Part shown: in pieces, positions 29,534-38,644 of the stretch
Numbering within the stretch: the stretch's first letter is position 1
Layout of the letters: the number at the start of each line of letters is the position of its first letter
Assembly: GCF_016758175.1 (NCBI RefSeq)
Contig: NZ_QYAB01000002.1
Span: 62,001-126,000 of the forward strand
Source of the DNA: Leucobacter zeae
Lineage (GTDB): Bacteria; Actinomycetota; Actinomycetes; Actinomycetales; Microbacteriaceae
Length of the DNA stretch: 64,000 nt
Direction: 5' to 3'
Position numbers and translations under genes: made by a program
The notes under the pieces: model-generated
Told to the model about the DNA's origin: nothing
Databases searched by the model: none
What the model saw: the letters and a program-made list of their open reading frames with translations, nothing else

Positions 29534-30520
29534 GTGCTCATTGCACAGCGACCCACTCTGACTGAAGAATCGATCTCCGAGTACCGTTCGCGCTTCGCCA
29601 TCGAGCCGCTCGAGCCCGGCTTCGGCTACACGCTCGGCAACTCGCTGCGTCGCACCCTGCTGTCGTCGATCCCCGGCGCCGCCGTCACCAGCGTGCGCTT
29701 CGAGGGCGTCGCCCACGAGTTCACGACGATCCCCGGTGTGACCGAGGACGTCACCGAGATCATCCTCAACATCAAGGATCTCGTCGTCTCGAGCGAGCAC
29801 GACGAGCCGATCACGGCCTACCTGCGCAAGACGGGTGCCGGTGAGGTCACTGCCGCCGACATCTCCGCTCCCGCGGGTGTCGAGGTGCACAATCCCGAGC
29901 TCGTCATCGCGACGCTCGGCGACTCGGCGCAGTTCGAGCTCGAGCTGACCATCGAGCGCGGCCGCGGCTACGTCTCGGCGGCTCAGAACCGCAACGAGGA
30001 CGCCGAGGTCGGCCGGATCCCGGTCGACTCGATCTACTCGCCGGTGCTCAAGGTGACCTACCGCGTCGAGGCGACTCGTGCCGGTGAGCGCACCGACTTC
30101 GACCGCCTCGTGGTCGATGTCGAGACGAAGCCCGCGATCAGCCCCCGCGACGCGATCGCCTCCGCCGGTTCGACCCTCGTCGAGCTGTTCGGCCTGGCTC
30201 GCGAGCTGAACACCGCCGCCGAGGGCGTCGAGATCGGCCCCGCGCCGGTCGAGGTCGTCGCCGAGGGCGAGCTCTCGATCCCGATCGAGGACCTCGACCT
30301 GTCGGTGCGCAGCTACAACTGCCTGAAGCGCGAGGGCATCAACACGGTGAGCGAGCTCGTGGCGCTCTCCGAGGCTCAGCTCATGAACATTCGTAACTTC
30401 GGTCAGAAGTCCGTCTTCGAGGTGCGCGACAAGCTCACCGAGATGGGCCTCTCCCTCAAGGACGCGGTGCCCGGCTTCGACGGCGCTCAGTTCTACAGCT
30501 ACGAAGACGACAACAACTAA
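29534..30520 (+). CDS. rpoA: DNA-directed RNA polymerase subunit alpha
   Basis: The protein has 328 residues from GTG 29534. The N-terminal domain ([20 protein letters not shown]) dimerises and assembles RNA polymerase. The C-terminal domain ([31 protein letters not shown]) binds promoter UP elements and activators. A short acidic tail ends the protein. It is followed 43 bp later by rplQ. Confidence 0.98.
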   Translation: MLIAQRPTLTEESISEYRSRFAIEPLEPGFGYTLGNSLRRTLLSSIPGAAVTSVRFEGVAHEFTTIPGVTEDVTEIILNIKDLVVSSEHDEPITAYLRKTGAGEVTAADISAPAGVEVHNPELVIATLGDSAQFELELTIERGRGYVSAAQNRNEDAEVGRIPVDSIYSPVLKVTYRVEATRAGERTDFDRLVVDVETKPAISPRDAIASAGSTLVELFGLARELNTAAEGVEIGPAPVEVVAEGELSIPIEDLDLSVRSYNCLKREGINTVSELVALSEAQLMNIRNFGQKSVFEVRDKLTEMGLSLKDAVPGFDGAQFYSYEDDNN

Positions 30521-30563
30521 CGGTCCGGCACCGCCGCTGACCGCACATTTACTGGAGTAAAGA

Positions 30564-31058
30564 ATGCCCAAGCCCAACAAGGGCCCCCGCCTCGGAGGCG
30601 GCCCCGCACACGAGCGCCTCATGCTCAACCAGATGGCAGCTCAGCTCTTCGAGCACAAGCGCATCCAGACCACGGAGACCAAGGCCAAGCGCCTGCAGCC
30701 CGTGGCCGAGCGCCTCGTGACCTTCGCGAAGCGCGGCGACCTGCACGCCCGCCGTCGCGTGATGCGTCAGATCCTCGACAAGTCGGTCGTGCACGAGCTC
30801 TTCACCGAGATCGCGCCGCTGGTCGAGAACCGCGAAGGCGGCTACACCCGCATCATCAAGACCGGTTTCCGCAAGGGCGACAACGCCCCCATGGCCGTGA
30901 TCGAGCTCGTGCTCGAGCCCGTCAACCCGAAGCCGAAGGCGAAGAAGGCCGCCGCGGAGGCTCCGGTCGAGGTCGTCGAGAAGACCGAGGTCGAGGAGAC
31001 CGCCGTCGAGGAGACCGAGGCTCCGGCCGAGACTCCCGCCGAGGAGAAGGCCGAGTAG
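30564..31058 (+). CDS. rplQ: 50S ribosomal protein L17 with acidic tail
   Basis: The protein has 164 residues. The first ~118 are the conserved L17 core ([20 protein letters not shown]) at the tunnel exit side of the 50S subunit. About 45 residues follow that are rich in Glu, Val, Ala, Thr and Pro, with repeated VEE/TEA units. Acidic L17 tails occur in other actinobacteria and are probably disordered. A strong terminator follows. Confidence 0.97.
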   Translation: MPKPNKGPRLGGGPAHERLMLNQMAAQLFEHKRIQTTETKAKRLQPVAERLVTFAKRGDLHARRRVMRQILDKSVVHELFTEIAPLVENREGGYTRIIKTGFRKGDNAPMAVIELVLEPVNPKPKAKKAAAEAPVEVVEKTEVEETAVEETEAPAETPAEEKAE

Positions 31059-31077
31059 GCTCGCCTGCGTCTCCGTC

Positions 31078-31111
31078 GAGAACCCCCGCTGCTGCTGCAG
31101 CGGGGGTTCTC
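31078..31111 (+). terminator. Terminator after rplQ
   Basis: A 13-bp perfect stem (31078-31090 / 31099-31111) with an 8-nt loop begins 20 bp after the rplQ stop; no T-tract. The stretch 31112-31259 up to the convergent acyltransferase holds nothing else I can identify. Confidence 0.8.
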
Positions 31112-31259
31112 GCGTATCTCGGACGGCTCCTCCGGGAGGCGTGTGCGGCGAATCGTACGGGCGCGTCGAGCCACGATGCAGCCGTCGAGTCGGCATCGGC
31201 CCCGATGCCGACTCGGCGGTCGGGTGCTGGCTCGGTGAAGCGGGTGCGCTACCGCGCTG

Positions 31260-33206
31260 TCAGTGCCGGGGGAGGCCGAACCCGACCGCCTCGCCCGGCC
31301 GCCCGAGCTCGTCGACCGCGCGCTGCACTGCGTCGGCGTAGATCTCGCCCCCGCTCGGATTGGGATGGATGTCGTCTCCCGCGAGCGCATCCGGGACGCC
31401 CGTGACGGCGCCGTCCCAATCGGCGACGACGACTCCGCGGTGCGCGTCGGCGAATCGCGTCAGTGCGTCGTTCACCCCGGGGATCCACTCCCGATCCGCG
31501 TGCGCGTTGACGAGTACGAGACCGCGATCGCCCGCCGTCTCGCGCATCGCGGCGAGATCCTCGGGAGCCACCGGGCCGTTCGTGCCGAGGCCGACGACGA
31601 GCACCCGGCGCAGATCGCCGCCGGCGGAGAGGTCGTGCGCGATCCCCACGCCGACCCCCATGCCCCGGGAGACCTCCGCGTCGATCCGGATCCCGGGGAA
31701 GGAGGATTCGAGCTCGGGCAGGCTCGCCAGCATCACGGAGTCGCCGACCGCGTCGATGTCGCCGCCCGTCGCCCCGCTCCGGGGATGCTTCGCGGTGTCG
31801 GATCCTCCCGTGGCCGACCCCGCCGCACCGTCGTCCGCCGCACCGTCGTCCGCCCCGCCCGAGCGGTCATCGCCGCCGTCGGCGTCATTCGGGGCCTCGG
31901 ACGGCCCGGCCTGCTCGCGCTCGTCGATGGCGCGCTGGCCGCGCGCGATCGCGGCCTCGGCCGTGCTCTGCTCGGGCGCATGCGCGACGGCCATCGCGGT
32001 CGCGGGGACGGTGAGCGCGAGCAGCACGGCGACGCCGATCGCGACCGATCGGCGCAGCGGGGTGTAGGAACCGGGCTGCAGCGCGAGACGGACGGACCTG
32101 CGCAACCCGAACCGACGCACCGGCTGCTCGATGAAGCGGTGCGAGGCGGCGGCGATGGCGACCGTGGCGACGAGGGTGACGACCGGCACGGCCCACGCCG
32201 CTCCGGCGCCGAGCGGCGATGCCGCGGCGGTGAGGACCACGAGCAGCGGCCAGTGCCAGAGGTAGATGCCGTAGGAGCGTTCGCCGATCCAGCGCAGCGG
32301 CGGGAGATCGAGCCACGCGCCGATCCGGGCACCGGGCCGCGTGATCGCCCAGACCACCGCGAGCGACGCGAGCGTCGCGAGCTGGAAGCCGCCCTGGAAG
32401 GACGCCGCGCTGCCTTCGACGAGCGTGGCCGCCTGCCAGCCCAGGACGCCGAGTCCGAGGGCGGCGACCGCGGCGAGCCCCACCTGTCGTGCGGCTCCTG
32501 GCTCGGGGTCGGCGCTCGACGCCGGGACGCGCCGGTGCAGCAGGGCCGCGAGCGCCGCTCCGATGAAGAGCCCGAAGGTGTGGCTGTCGGAGCCGAAGTA
32601 GACTCGGGTGGGTTCGGCCCCCTCCATCGACAGGCGCAGCATGAGCAGCGCCGAGAGCGCGGCCAACGCGAGGAGCGGCAGCGCGCGCGTCGCGCGGCTG
32701 CGGAACCTGAGGAGGAGCAGCACGAGGAGCGGGAGCAGGATGTAGAACTGCTCCTCGATCGAGAGCGACCAGGTGTTCCGGAAGAGCTCGGGGGTGTCGC
32801 GCGCGAAGTAGTCCGCGCCGTTCGCGATGAACACCCAGTTGCTGACGAAGAACGCCGTCCCCGCGAGCTGTCCGCCGATGCCCACCAGCAGGTCCCCTCC
32901 GACGAGCGCGCCGAGCGAGGTCGACACGAGGAGCACGAGCGCGAGGGCCGGCAGCAGCCTCCTGGCGCGCCTGCGCCAGAACGCGGCGAGGCGGATCCGT
33001 CCGCGCGCCGCGTGCTCGCGCAGCAGCAGCGAGGTGATCAGGAAGCCGCTGATGACGAAGAACACATCGACTCCGAGGAATCCACCGGGCAGCGCCGACG
33101 GCCACAGATGGTAGGCGAGGACGAGCGCGACGGCGATCGCGCGCAGTCCGTCGAGGCCGCCGAACCGCGCGGCGCGCGGAGGGTGGCGGTCTGGGGCAGA
33201 GGTCAT
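31260..33206 (-). CDS. OafA/YrhL-like acyltransferase with C-terminal SGNH domain
   Basis: The protein has 648 residues. The N-terminal half is an acyltransferase-3 membrane domain of ten or so helices, with GLDGLRAIAVALVLAYHL, GVDVFFVISGFLIT and SLSIEEQFYILLPL. A Ser/Asp/Gly-rich linker leads to an extracellular SGNH hydrolase domain: GDSVML (Ser), GLGTNG (Asn) and DDIHPNPSGG (Asp/His). Such proteins transfer acetyl or other acyl groups to cell-surface polysaccharide or peptidoglycan. There is no Shine-Dalgarno; the ATG overlaps the stop of a 14-codon upstream ORF (ATGA), which suggests translational coupling. It lies between the ribosomal cluster and truA as an accessory insert. Confidence 0.93.
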   Translation of the reverse strand: MTSAPDRHPPRAARFGGLDGLRAIAVALVLAYHLWPSALPGGFLGVDVFFVISGFLITSLLLREHAARGRIRLAAFWRRRARRLLPALALVLLVSTSLGALVGGDLLVGIGGQLAGTAFFVSNWVFIANGADYFARDTPELFRNTWSLSIEEQFYILLPLLVLLLLRFRSRATRALPLLALAALSALLMLRLSMEGAEPTRVYFGSDSHTFGLFIGAALAALLHRRVPASSADPEPGAARQVGLAAVAALGLGVLGWQAATLVEGSAASFQGGFQLATLASLAVVWAITRPGARIGAWLDLPPLRWIGERSYGIYLWHWPLLVVLTAAASPLGAGAAWAVPVVTLVATVAIAAASHRFIEQPVRRFGLRRSVRLALQPGSYTPLRRSVAIGVAVLLALTVPATAMAVAHAPEQSTAEAAIARGQRAIDEREQAGPSEAPNDADGGDDRSGGADDGAADDGAAGSATGGSDTAKHPRSGATGGDIDAVGDSVMLASLPELESSFPGIRIDAEVSRGMGVGVGIAHDLSAGGDLRRVLVVGLGTNGPVAPEDLAAMRETAGDRGLVLVNAHADREWIPGVNDALTRFADAHRGVVVADWDGAVTGVPDALAGDDIHPNPSGGEIYADAVQRAVDELGRPGEAVGFGLPRH

Positions 33207-33247
33207 TCGGGAGGGCTTTCGGTCGCGGCGCGGAGTTCCGCTGTCAT
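33203..33247 (-). CDS. Putative 14-codon leaderless upstream ORF
   Basis: On the minus strand ATG 33247 opens MTAELRAATESPPE and stops at a TGA that overlaps the acyltransferase ATG. TACACT (minus strand, 33260-33255) lies 7 nt before the ATG, the spacing expected when the transcript begins at the start codon itself. The peptide has no recognisable domain; its role would be to load ribosomes onto the SD-less acyltransferase start. Confidence 0.5.
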   Translation of the reverse strand: MTAELRAATESPPE

Positions 33248-33363
33248 TCCGACCAGTGTACGCGGGGTTCGTCGGGCGTCTCCGGTGCGCCGGATCGCGC
33301 TCGGCGCTGAGCGGGCGCCCGCCGACGCCGCGCCGCGCCGTCGCTGTCTGGCACTATCGAAGG

Positions 33364-34296
33364 ATGAACGAGGGAGCGGAACAGGACCGCGCGGGCGAGC
33401 CCGGCGCGGCGACACGGCTGCGGATCGACCTCGCGTACGACGGGACGGACTTCTCGGGATGGGCCGCGCAGCCCGGGTTGCGGACCGTGCAGGGCGAGAT
33501 CGAGGGCGCGCTCGCCGTCCTGCTGCGCTGCGATCGCACGGAGGTCGGGCTCACGGTCGCCGGGCGCACCGACGCCGGTGTGCACGCCCGCGGGCAGGTC
33601 GCCCATCTCGACGTGGGCGATGCCCGACTCGACTCCTGGAGCGGGCGGCGCCGCGCGGCCGATCCCGGCGCGGATCCGGGTGCGGTCGAAGCGGAGGCTG
33701 CGCGGCTCCGAGCGCGCAAGCTCAACGGCGTGCTGAAGCGGAGCGCGCCGGACATCGAGGTGCACGCCGTGCGCGTCGCGCCGCGAGGATTCGACGCGCG
33801 CTTCTCGGCACTGCGACGCAGGTACGAGTACCGGCTCCGGGCCCCGGGGACGCGACGGGACCCGCTCACGGCGAGGTTCACGGCGGAGGTGCAGAAGCCG
33901 ATCGACCTCGACGCGATGCAGCGCGCGTCCGACGCGCTCCTGGGCCTCGGCGACTTCACCACCTTCTGCAAGGCCCGGGACGGAGCGACCGCGGTACGGG
34001 ACCTGCTGGAATTCGAGTGGAGCGAGACCCCCGACGGGGCGTACGCCGCGCGGATCGCAGCCGACGCCTTCTGCCACTCGATGGTCAGAGCGATGGTCGG
34101 CGCCGTGGTGGCGGTCGGGACGGGCAGGATCGACGAGACCGAGCTCGTGCGACTGCGGGATGCCCGGGAACGCACGAGCCGGTTCCCGGTGATGCCCGCG
34201 CACGGGCTCTCGCTCGAGGAGATCACGTATCCTGCCGACGCGGAACTCGCGAGTCGAGCCGAGCGGACCCGCGCGCGGAGAGATCCTCTCGCGTAG
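33364..34296 (+). CDS. truA: tRNA pseudouridine(38-40) synthase TruA
   Basis: The protein has 310 residues from ATG 33364; in-frame upstream sequence looks non-coding. TruA makes pseudouridine at positions 38-40 of the tRNA anticodon arm. The catalytic Asp lies in [35 protein letters not shown] and RYEYRLR are also typical. An insert of ~25 residues after the catalytic region ([17 protein letters not shown]) is Gly/Ala-rich. CACTAT lies 6 nt before the ATG, so the mRNA may be leaderless. It is upstream of rplM, as in many actinobacteria. Confidence 0.95.
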   Translation: MNEGAEQDRAGEPGAATRLRIDLAYDGTDFSGWAAQPGLRTVQGEIEGALAVLLRCDRTEVGLTVAGRTDAGVHARGQVAHLDVGDARLDSWSGRRRAADPGADPGAVEAEAARLRARKLNGVLKRSAPDIEVHAVRVAPRGFDARFSALRRRYEYRLRAPGTRRDPLTARFTAEVQKPIDLDAMQRASDALLGLGDFTTFCKARDGATAVRDLLEFEWSETPDGAYAARIAADAFCHSMVRAMVGAVVAVGTGRIDETELVRLRDARERTSRFPVMPAHGLSLEEITYPADAELASRAERTRARRDPLA

Positions 34297-34302
34297 CGGC
34301 TG

Positions 34303-34311
34303 TGCTACAGT
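34303..34311 (+). promoter_or_regulatory. Extended -10 promoter of rplM-rpsI
   Basis: TGCTACAGT at 34303-34311 is an extended -10 (TG-n-TACAGT). It lies 7 bp after the truA stop and gives a leader of ~115 nt before rplM. A -35 is not obvious. Confidence 0.6.
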
Positions 34312-34432
34312 AGATCCTTGGTGCGTCAGCACCCGAATTGTTGAGCCCTCCACCAGCTCGCGCACCCTCACGGGACCGGGTATCGGAGCGGGATTCACGA
34401 ACACCTCCATTTCGACAGAAAGCAGCACGACA

Positions 34433-34879
34433 GTGACTCGCACTTATTCGCCGAAGGCAGCTGAGCAGAAGCACGATTGGGTCGTCATCGACGCCACCGA
34501 CGTGGTCCTCGGCCGCCTGGCCACGCACGCGGCAGCCCTGCTCCGCGGCAAGCACAAGACCACCTTCGCCCCCCACATGGACATGGGCGACTACGTCGTC
34601 ATCATCAACGCCGACAAGGTCGTTCTGACCGGAAACAAGGCCGAGAAGAAGCGCGCCTACCGTCACTCGGGCTACCCGGGCGGCCTGAGCTCGGTCACCT
34701 ACACCGAGCTGCTCGGCAAGAACCCGGAGCGCGCGGTCGAGAAGGCCATCCGCGGCATGCTGCCGAAGAACTCGCTCGGCGCCGATCAGTTCCGCAAGCT
34801 GAAGGTCTATGCAGGTGCCTCGCACCCGCACGCTGCGCAGCAGCCCACCCCCTACACCTTCGGCCAGGTCGCGCAGTAA
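34433..34879 (+). CDS. rplM: 50S ribosomal protein L13
   Basis: The protein has 148 residues from GTG 34433. L13 is an early-assembly 50S protein. [18 protein letters not shown] and the [20 protein letters not shown] segment are diagnostic. Co-transcribed with rpsI 35 bp downstream. Confidence 0.98.
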   Translation: MTRTYSPKAAEQKHDWVVIDATDVVLGRLATHAAALLRGKHKTTFAPHMDMGDYVVIINADKVVLTGNKAEKKRAYRHSGYPGGLSSVTYTELLGKNPERAVEKAIRGMLPKNSLGADQFRKLKVYAGASHPHAAQQPTPYTFGQVAQ

Positions 34880-34914
34880 TCGCGCCGACGAGAGAATCAG
34901 AGAGAGACTTCGCA

Positions 34915-35394
34915 GTGACTGAAGAGCAGACCGTGGCCACCGAGAGCTACACCACCGAGACCCCCGCGTCGCAGGCGACCGCTTCGGCGCCGCGTCCCGC
35001 GCTCACCGTTCCGGGTGCGGCCGTCGGCCGTCGCAAGCAGGCCATCGCCCGCGTGCGCCTCATCCCGGGTGCCGGCACCATGACCGTCAACGGTCGTGAG
35101 CTCGCCGAGTACTTCCCGAACAAGCTGCACCAGCAGCTGATCACCGACCCCTTCACGGCGCTCGAGCTGAACGGCTCGTACGACGTCATCGCCCGCATCG
35201 TCGGCGGCGGCCCCTCGGGTCAGGCCGGCGCCCTGCGCCTCGCGATCGCACGCGCGCTCAACGAGATCGACGCCGAGCACAACCGCCCGACGCTCAAGAA
35301 GGCCGGCTTCCTCAGCCGGGATGCCCGCATCAAGGAGCGCAAGAAGGCCGGTCTCAAGAAGGCCCGCAAGGCTCCGCAGTACTCGAAGCGCTAA
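34915..35394 (+). CDS. rpsI: 30S ribosomal protein S9
   Basis: The protein has 159 residues from GTG 34915 (GAGAGAG upstream). S9 reaches the P-site tRNA with its C-terminal tail KAPQYSKR, whose final Lys-Arg is conserved. The core contains [15 protein letters not shown] and [19 protein letters not shown]. An N-terminal extension of ~40 Thr/Ala/Glu residues is typical of actinobacteria. Confidence 0.98.
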   Translation: MTEEQTVATESYTTETPASQATASAPRPALTVPGAAVGRRKQAIARVRLIPGAGTMTVNGRELAEYFPNKLHQQLITDPFTALELNGSYDVIARIVGGGPSGQAGALRLAIARALNEIDAEHNRPTLKKAGFLSRDARIKERKKAGLKKARKAPQYSKR

Positions 35395-35411
35395 GCAGGA
35401 GTATCCCTCTG

Positions 35412-36761
35412 ATGGGACGCCTGTTTGGCACCGATGGGGTTCGGGGTCTGGCCGGGGTCGATGTGACCGCCGAGCTGGCCCTGAACCTCGCCGACGCAGC
35501 GGCTCTCGTTCTCGGGCGTTCAGCCCGGAGCGAGAGCCGTCGTGCTGTCGCCGTCATTGCCCGCGACCCGCGGGTGTCCGGCGAATTCATCTCGGCGGCC
35601 GTCGCCGCCGGGCTCGCCTCCGCCGGGGTCGACGTGCTCGACGCCGGGGTGATCCCGACGCCCGCTGCGGCCTATCTCGTCGCCGACACCGGTGCCGACT
35701 TCGGCGTCATGGTCTCGGCGTCCCACAATCCGGCGCCCGACAACGGCATCAAGTTCTTCGCCGAGGGCGGGCGCAAGCTCGCCGATGACATCGAGGACGA
35801 GATCCAGGAGGCGATGAGCCGTCCGGCGATCGCCGTCACCGGACGCGAGGTCGGCCGGATCCGCCGCTTCGCCGACGCCGAGGACCGCTACCTCGTGCAC
35901 CTGCTCGGCACGCTCGAAGGCGTGAAGCTGAACGGCCTGCACGTCGTGCTCGATTGCGCGCACGGTGCGGCGGCCGGCATCTCTCCCGACGTGTTCACCG
36001 ACGCCGGCGCGAGGGTGACCGTCATCGGCAACGACCCCGACGGTTTCAACATCAACGACGGCGTGGGCTCCACGCACCTCGAGCCGCTCATCGCTGCGGT
36101 GCGCGAGCACGGCGCGGATCTGGGCATCGCCCACGACGGCGACGCCGACCGGTGCCTCGCGGTCGACGCCGCGGGAGATGTCGTCGACGGCGACAAGATC
36201 ATGGCTATCCTCGCGCTGTCGATGGCATCGCGCGGCAAGCTCGAGCGCAACACGCTCGTGGCCACGGTGATGTCGAACCTCGGGCTGAAGCTCGCGATGG
36301 CCGACAACGGGATCGACGTCGTCGAGACCGGGGTGGGCGACCGCTACGTGCTCGAGGAGATCAACGCCCACGGCTTCTCGCTGGGCGGCGAGCAGTCGGG
36401 CCACGTCATCATGAGCGACTACGCCACGACGGGCGACGGGATCCTCACCGGCCTGCACATCGCCGCCGAGATGGTGCGCAGCGGCAAGCCGCTCGCGGAG
36501 CTCGCGGCGTGCATGACGGTCTACCCGCAGGTGCTCGTGAACGTGCGCGGGGTCGACCGGACCGGCGTGCAGGGCGACGAGGTGCTGCAGCAGGCCGTGC
36601 GCCAGGCCGAGGTCGTGCTGGGCGGCAAGGGACGCGTGCTGCTGCGACCCTCGGGCACCGAGCCGGTCGTGCGCGTGATGGTCGAAGCGGAGCACGAGTC
36701 GCAGGCGAAGGAACTCGCCGACGACCTCGCCGCGATCGTCAAGGAGCGACTGGCCGTCTGA
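35412..36761 (+). CDS. glmM: Phosphoglucosamine mutase
   Basis: The protein has 449 residues. GlmM converts glucosamine-6-phosphate to glucosamine-1-phosphate for UDP-GlcNAc and peptidoglycan. The active serine lies in [14 protein letters not shown], the Mg loop is DGDADRC, the sugar-binding loop GGEQSGH, and the phosphate loop [11 protein letters not shown]. It lies 17 bp after rpsI and likely shares its transcript; glmS, the preceding enzyme of the pathway, is 2.9 kb further on. A 29-bp inverted repeat lies downstream. Confidence 0.97.
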   Translation: MGRLFGTDGVRGLAGVDVTAELALNLADAAALVLGRSARSESRRAVAVIARDPRVSGEFISAAVAAGLASAGVDVLDAGVIPTPAAAYLVADTGADFGVMVSASHNPAPDNGIKFFAEGGRKLADDIEDEIQEAMSRPAIAVTGREVGRIRRFADAEDRYLVHLLGTLEGVKLNGLHVVLDCAHGAAAGISPDVFTDAGARVTVIGNDPDGFNINDGVGSTHLEPLIAAVREHGADLGIAHDGDADRCLAVDAAGDVVDGDKIMAILALSMASRGKLERNTLVATVMSNLGLKLAMADNGIDVVETGVGDRYVLEEINAHGFSLGGEQSGHVIMSDYATTGDGILTGLHIAAEMVRSGKPLAELAACMTVYPQVLVNVRGVDRTGVQGDEVLQQAVRQAEVVLGGKGRVLLRPSGTEPVVRVMVEAEHESQAKELADDLAAIVKERLAV

Positions 36762-36842
36762 GCACCCGGCCGGCTGGGCCGACCTCGGCATCTGGCGGAG
36801 GGGCCGGTCCGGTGAGCCGGGCTCGTGGCTCTGCCAAACGGT

Positions 36843-36905
36843 ATGGGATCGGCGATTCGTATGGAGATATCCGAGAGATATCTCCATACGAATCGCCGAT
36901 CCCAT
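36843..36905. repeat. Palindromic repeat family, copy A (29-bp perfect arms)
   Basis: Arms 36843-36871 and 36877-36905 are exact reverse complements with loop CGAGA. The outer part of each arm, ATGGGATCGGCGATTCGTAT, matches copies B and C elsewhere in the window with two differences. It lies 81 bp after glmM and may terminate its transcript. Confidence 0.9.
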
Positions 36906-37019
36906 TTCTTGTGCGGCACGGTGGGGCGCGGACTCGCAGGCTCGTAGGTGTGCAGGCTCGTGGGCACGCGGGTACGCGGGTCTCCGGGCCCGCGGACTCG
37001 TGCGAATCCCCCTGGAGCG

Positions 37020-37031
37020 TATGCTGACCGC
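37020..37031 (+). promoter_or_regulatory. -10 box for a leaderless transcript
   Basis: TATGCT at 37020-37025 lies 6 nt before the ATG at 37032, with no Shine-Dalgarno in between. Confidence 0.55.
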
Positions 37032-37469
37032 ATGAGCGCACTCACCGGAATCGCACGTTTCGTCGGCTGGGCCGGACTCACTTCGGTCGGCGCCCTCCAC
37101 CTCGTCTGGGCGTCGGGCTCGCCGTGGCCGGAGCGCAGCCGGAAACGGTTGGCCGAGGCGGTCGTGGGCAGCTCCAAGGGCATGCCGGACCCCGGCGCGA
37201 CCGCGCTCGTGGGCGGTGCAGCCCTCGTGACCGGCGCGATCGCCGGTGGTGCTTGGGGGGAAGGGCGCGCCGCGGTCGGCGTTCGCCGACTGGTGGGTGC
37301 GGCGCTTCTGGCGCGGGCCGCGCTCGGGGGAGACGCGGCGCTCACCGCCCTCGGACTCCCCGCGGCCGGCCGGCGCTTCCGTCATCTGGATCGCAGCATC
37401 TACCGTCCCCTCTGCACGGTGCTGGGTCTTGCGGTGCTCGTCGGCGCCAGGAGCCGATCCCGCGGGTGA
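37032..37469 (+). CDS. Small membrane protein, DUF3995-like
   Basis: The protein has 145 residues with about four hydrophobic segments. The first helix contains SVGALHLVWASGSPWP, which resembles the DUF3995 family of small integral membrane proteins of unknown function; I am only moderately sure of this. No catalytic motif is seen. The gene has its own leaderless-type promoter and stands alone, convergent with the DUF559 gene. Confidence 0.75.
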   Translation: MSALTGIARFVGWAGLTSVGALHLVWASGSPWPERSRKRLAEAVVGSSKGMPDPGATALVGGAALVTGAIAGGAWGEGRAAVGVRRLVGAALLARAALGGDAALTALGLPAAGRRFRHLDRSIYRPLCTVLGLAVLVGARSRSRG

Positions 37470-37510
37470 CCCCGCGTCCCGACACGGGAGCCCGGCGTCC
37501 CGACACGAGT

Positions 37511-37539
37511 TCCCGGCGCGCGTGAGCGCGGGGCCGGGA
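37511..37539. terminator. Weak hairpin between convergent genes
   Basis: TCCCGGC (37511-37517) pairs with GCCGGGA (37533-37539), extended by GC-rich inner pairing. Just before it a 12-bp direct repeat CGTCCCGACACG occurs twice (37475-37486 and 37496-37507). It could end both convergent transcripts. Confidence 0.45.
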
Positions 37540-37565
37540 GACCCGGTCGCCCACCCGTCGCATGC

Positions 37566-38390
37566 TCAGGCGTGCGCCAGGTGCAGCCCCTGGGCGACGG
37601 CCTCCATGATGAGCGCCTGCACCTCGGGCCACCGGGACATCACCTGTTCGTATCCGACTCGGATGACCGTGTAGCCGAGCAGTCTCAGTTCCGCGTCGTG
37701 CTCGATGTCGCTGGTGCGCTGGGCCCCGGTGTGGTCGGCCCCATCGATCTGCAGGACGAGACGCTCTCCGATGAGGAGATCGACGCGGTGCCCGTGCAGC
37801 CAGGCCTGCCAGACGAGCCGCACGCGCATCCACTTGAGGCGGATCCGCACATAGGATTCGAGGCCGGAATCCGAGAACGGACTCGTGTCCGCGAGCACCC
37901 TCCGTGCGGCCCGGTCGAGCGGGAGGCGTTCGAGTCTTCGCCGGTCGATGAGCCTCCGGCGCAGCGCCGAGTCCCACGCGGCGACAGCGTCCTCGTGCGG
38001 TTGACAGTGGGAGATCAGCCAGAGCACGTTCTCGACGCGGTCGACGAGCGCGAACGGCTCTCGGGGGATCAGCGGTCTGCGGTAGTGCAGCGTCGCGCCC
38101 TCCGGACGACGTTCGGCACCCGGTCTCGGCACCGCGAAGTGCTGCGGATCGCGATCCCTCACCCAGCACTGCAATCGCCTCGCCTCGGTGACGCAGCTGA
38201 GCACGAGGCCGGTGCGCGCGGCGTAGACGAGGCCGGGGTCGGCGTCGGGCAGGGCGACCCAGCCGTGCCGGACGCGCACGAGCCGTCCGGCAGACACCGC
38301 CTGGACGATCCGGTGCCTGCTGATGCCGAGGTCGATGAGCGTGCGGGTGCGCATGACGCCGTCGTGGGCGGAGATGATCCGGTGCAACAT
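37566..38390 (-). CDS. AbiEi-like antitoxin domain / DUF559 nuclease-like protein
   Basis: The protein has 274 residues from ATG 38390; a GTG at 38420 would add ten. The N-terminus (ISAHDGVMRTRTLIDLGIS; RLVRVRHGWVAL) is the winged-helix found in AbiEi-type antitoxins. The C-terminus (VDLLIGERLVLQIDGADHTG; DAELRLLGYTVIRV) is a DUF559 fold related to very-short-patch-repair and restriction nucleases, with the conserved Asp, His and Arg positions. Such two-domain proteins are common in Microbacteriaceae in multiple copies; their role is not established. No toxin gene lies beside it, so it is an orphan rather than an evident toxin-antitoxin pair. Confidence 0.85.
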   Translation of the reverse strand: MLHRIISAHDGVMRTRTLIDLGISRHRIVQAVSAGRLVRVRHGWVALPDADPGLVYAARTGLVLSCVTEARRLQCWVRDRDPQHFAVPRPGAERRPEGATLHYRRPLIPREPFALVDRVENVLWLISHCQPHEDAVAAWDSALRRRLIDRRRLERLPLDRAARRVLADTSPFSDSGLESYVRIRLKWMRVRLVWQAWLHGHRVDLLIGERLVLQIDGADHTGAQRTSDIEHDAELRLLGYTVIRVGYEQVMSRWPEVQALIMEAVAQGLHLAHA

Positions 38391-38519
38391 GAGACCAGAT
38401 TGCCGCTCCGGGGAGCACACCGAGCCCGGTGCGGAAGATCTGTGGACGGGTGATGGGAGAGGGCTGCGGACGCATGCCTGTGCGCGGAGTCCGGGGCGGC
38501 CGGGTGCGCCGGCACACCG

Positions 38520-38584
38520 TATGGGATCTGCGATCCGTATGGTGGTGGCCGAGCAGAAGCGGGATATGGCTCGCGGATCTCATA
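38520..38584. repeat. Palindromic repeat family, copy B (imperfect)
   Basis: The left arm 38520-38542 (core ATGGGATCTGCGATCCGTAT) is identical over 23 bp to the left arm of copy C at 49372-49394. The right arm 38562-38584 is its reverse complement at 17 of 23 positions, with a 19-nt loop. It lies between the DUF559 gene start and the coaA stop. Confidence 0.8.
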
Positions 38585-38593
38585 TGATCGGCC

Positions 38594-38643
38594 GCGGCGA
38601 AGCGCGGCGAAGCCCGGCGAAGCGCGGCGCTCCCCGGCGAACC
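38594..38643. repeat. 10-bp tandem repeat, five copies, beside coaA stop
   Basis: Five units with consensus GCGGCGAAGC run from 38594 to 38643; the first two are identical and the others differ at one to four bases. The array ends one base before the coaA stop codon on the other strand. Confidence 0.75.
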
Positions 38644-38644
38644 C

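Noticed and set aside
31263..34313. 1016-codon plus-strand frame over the acyltransferase and truA
   Set aside because: Arg/Gly/Glu-rich shadow of two well-supported genes in other frames.
37566..38390. A complete toxin-antitoxin system with the AbiEi-like gene
   Set aside because: No AbiEii-type nucleotidyltransferase or other toxin gene is adjacent; the two-domain protein is an orphan type common in this family.
38594..38643. CRISPR array
   Set aside because: The repeats are 10 bp, directly adjacent and without spacers; there is no CRISPR-like array or cas gene in the window.
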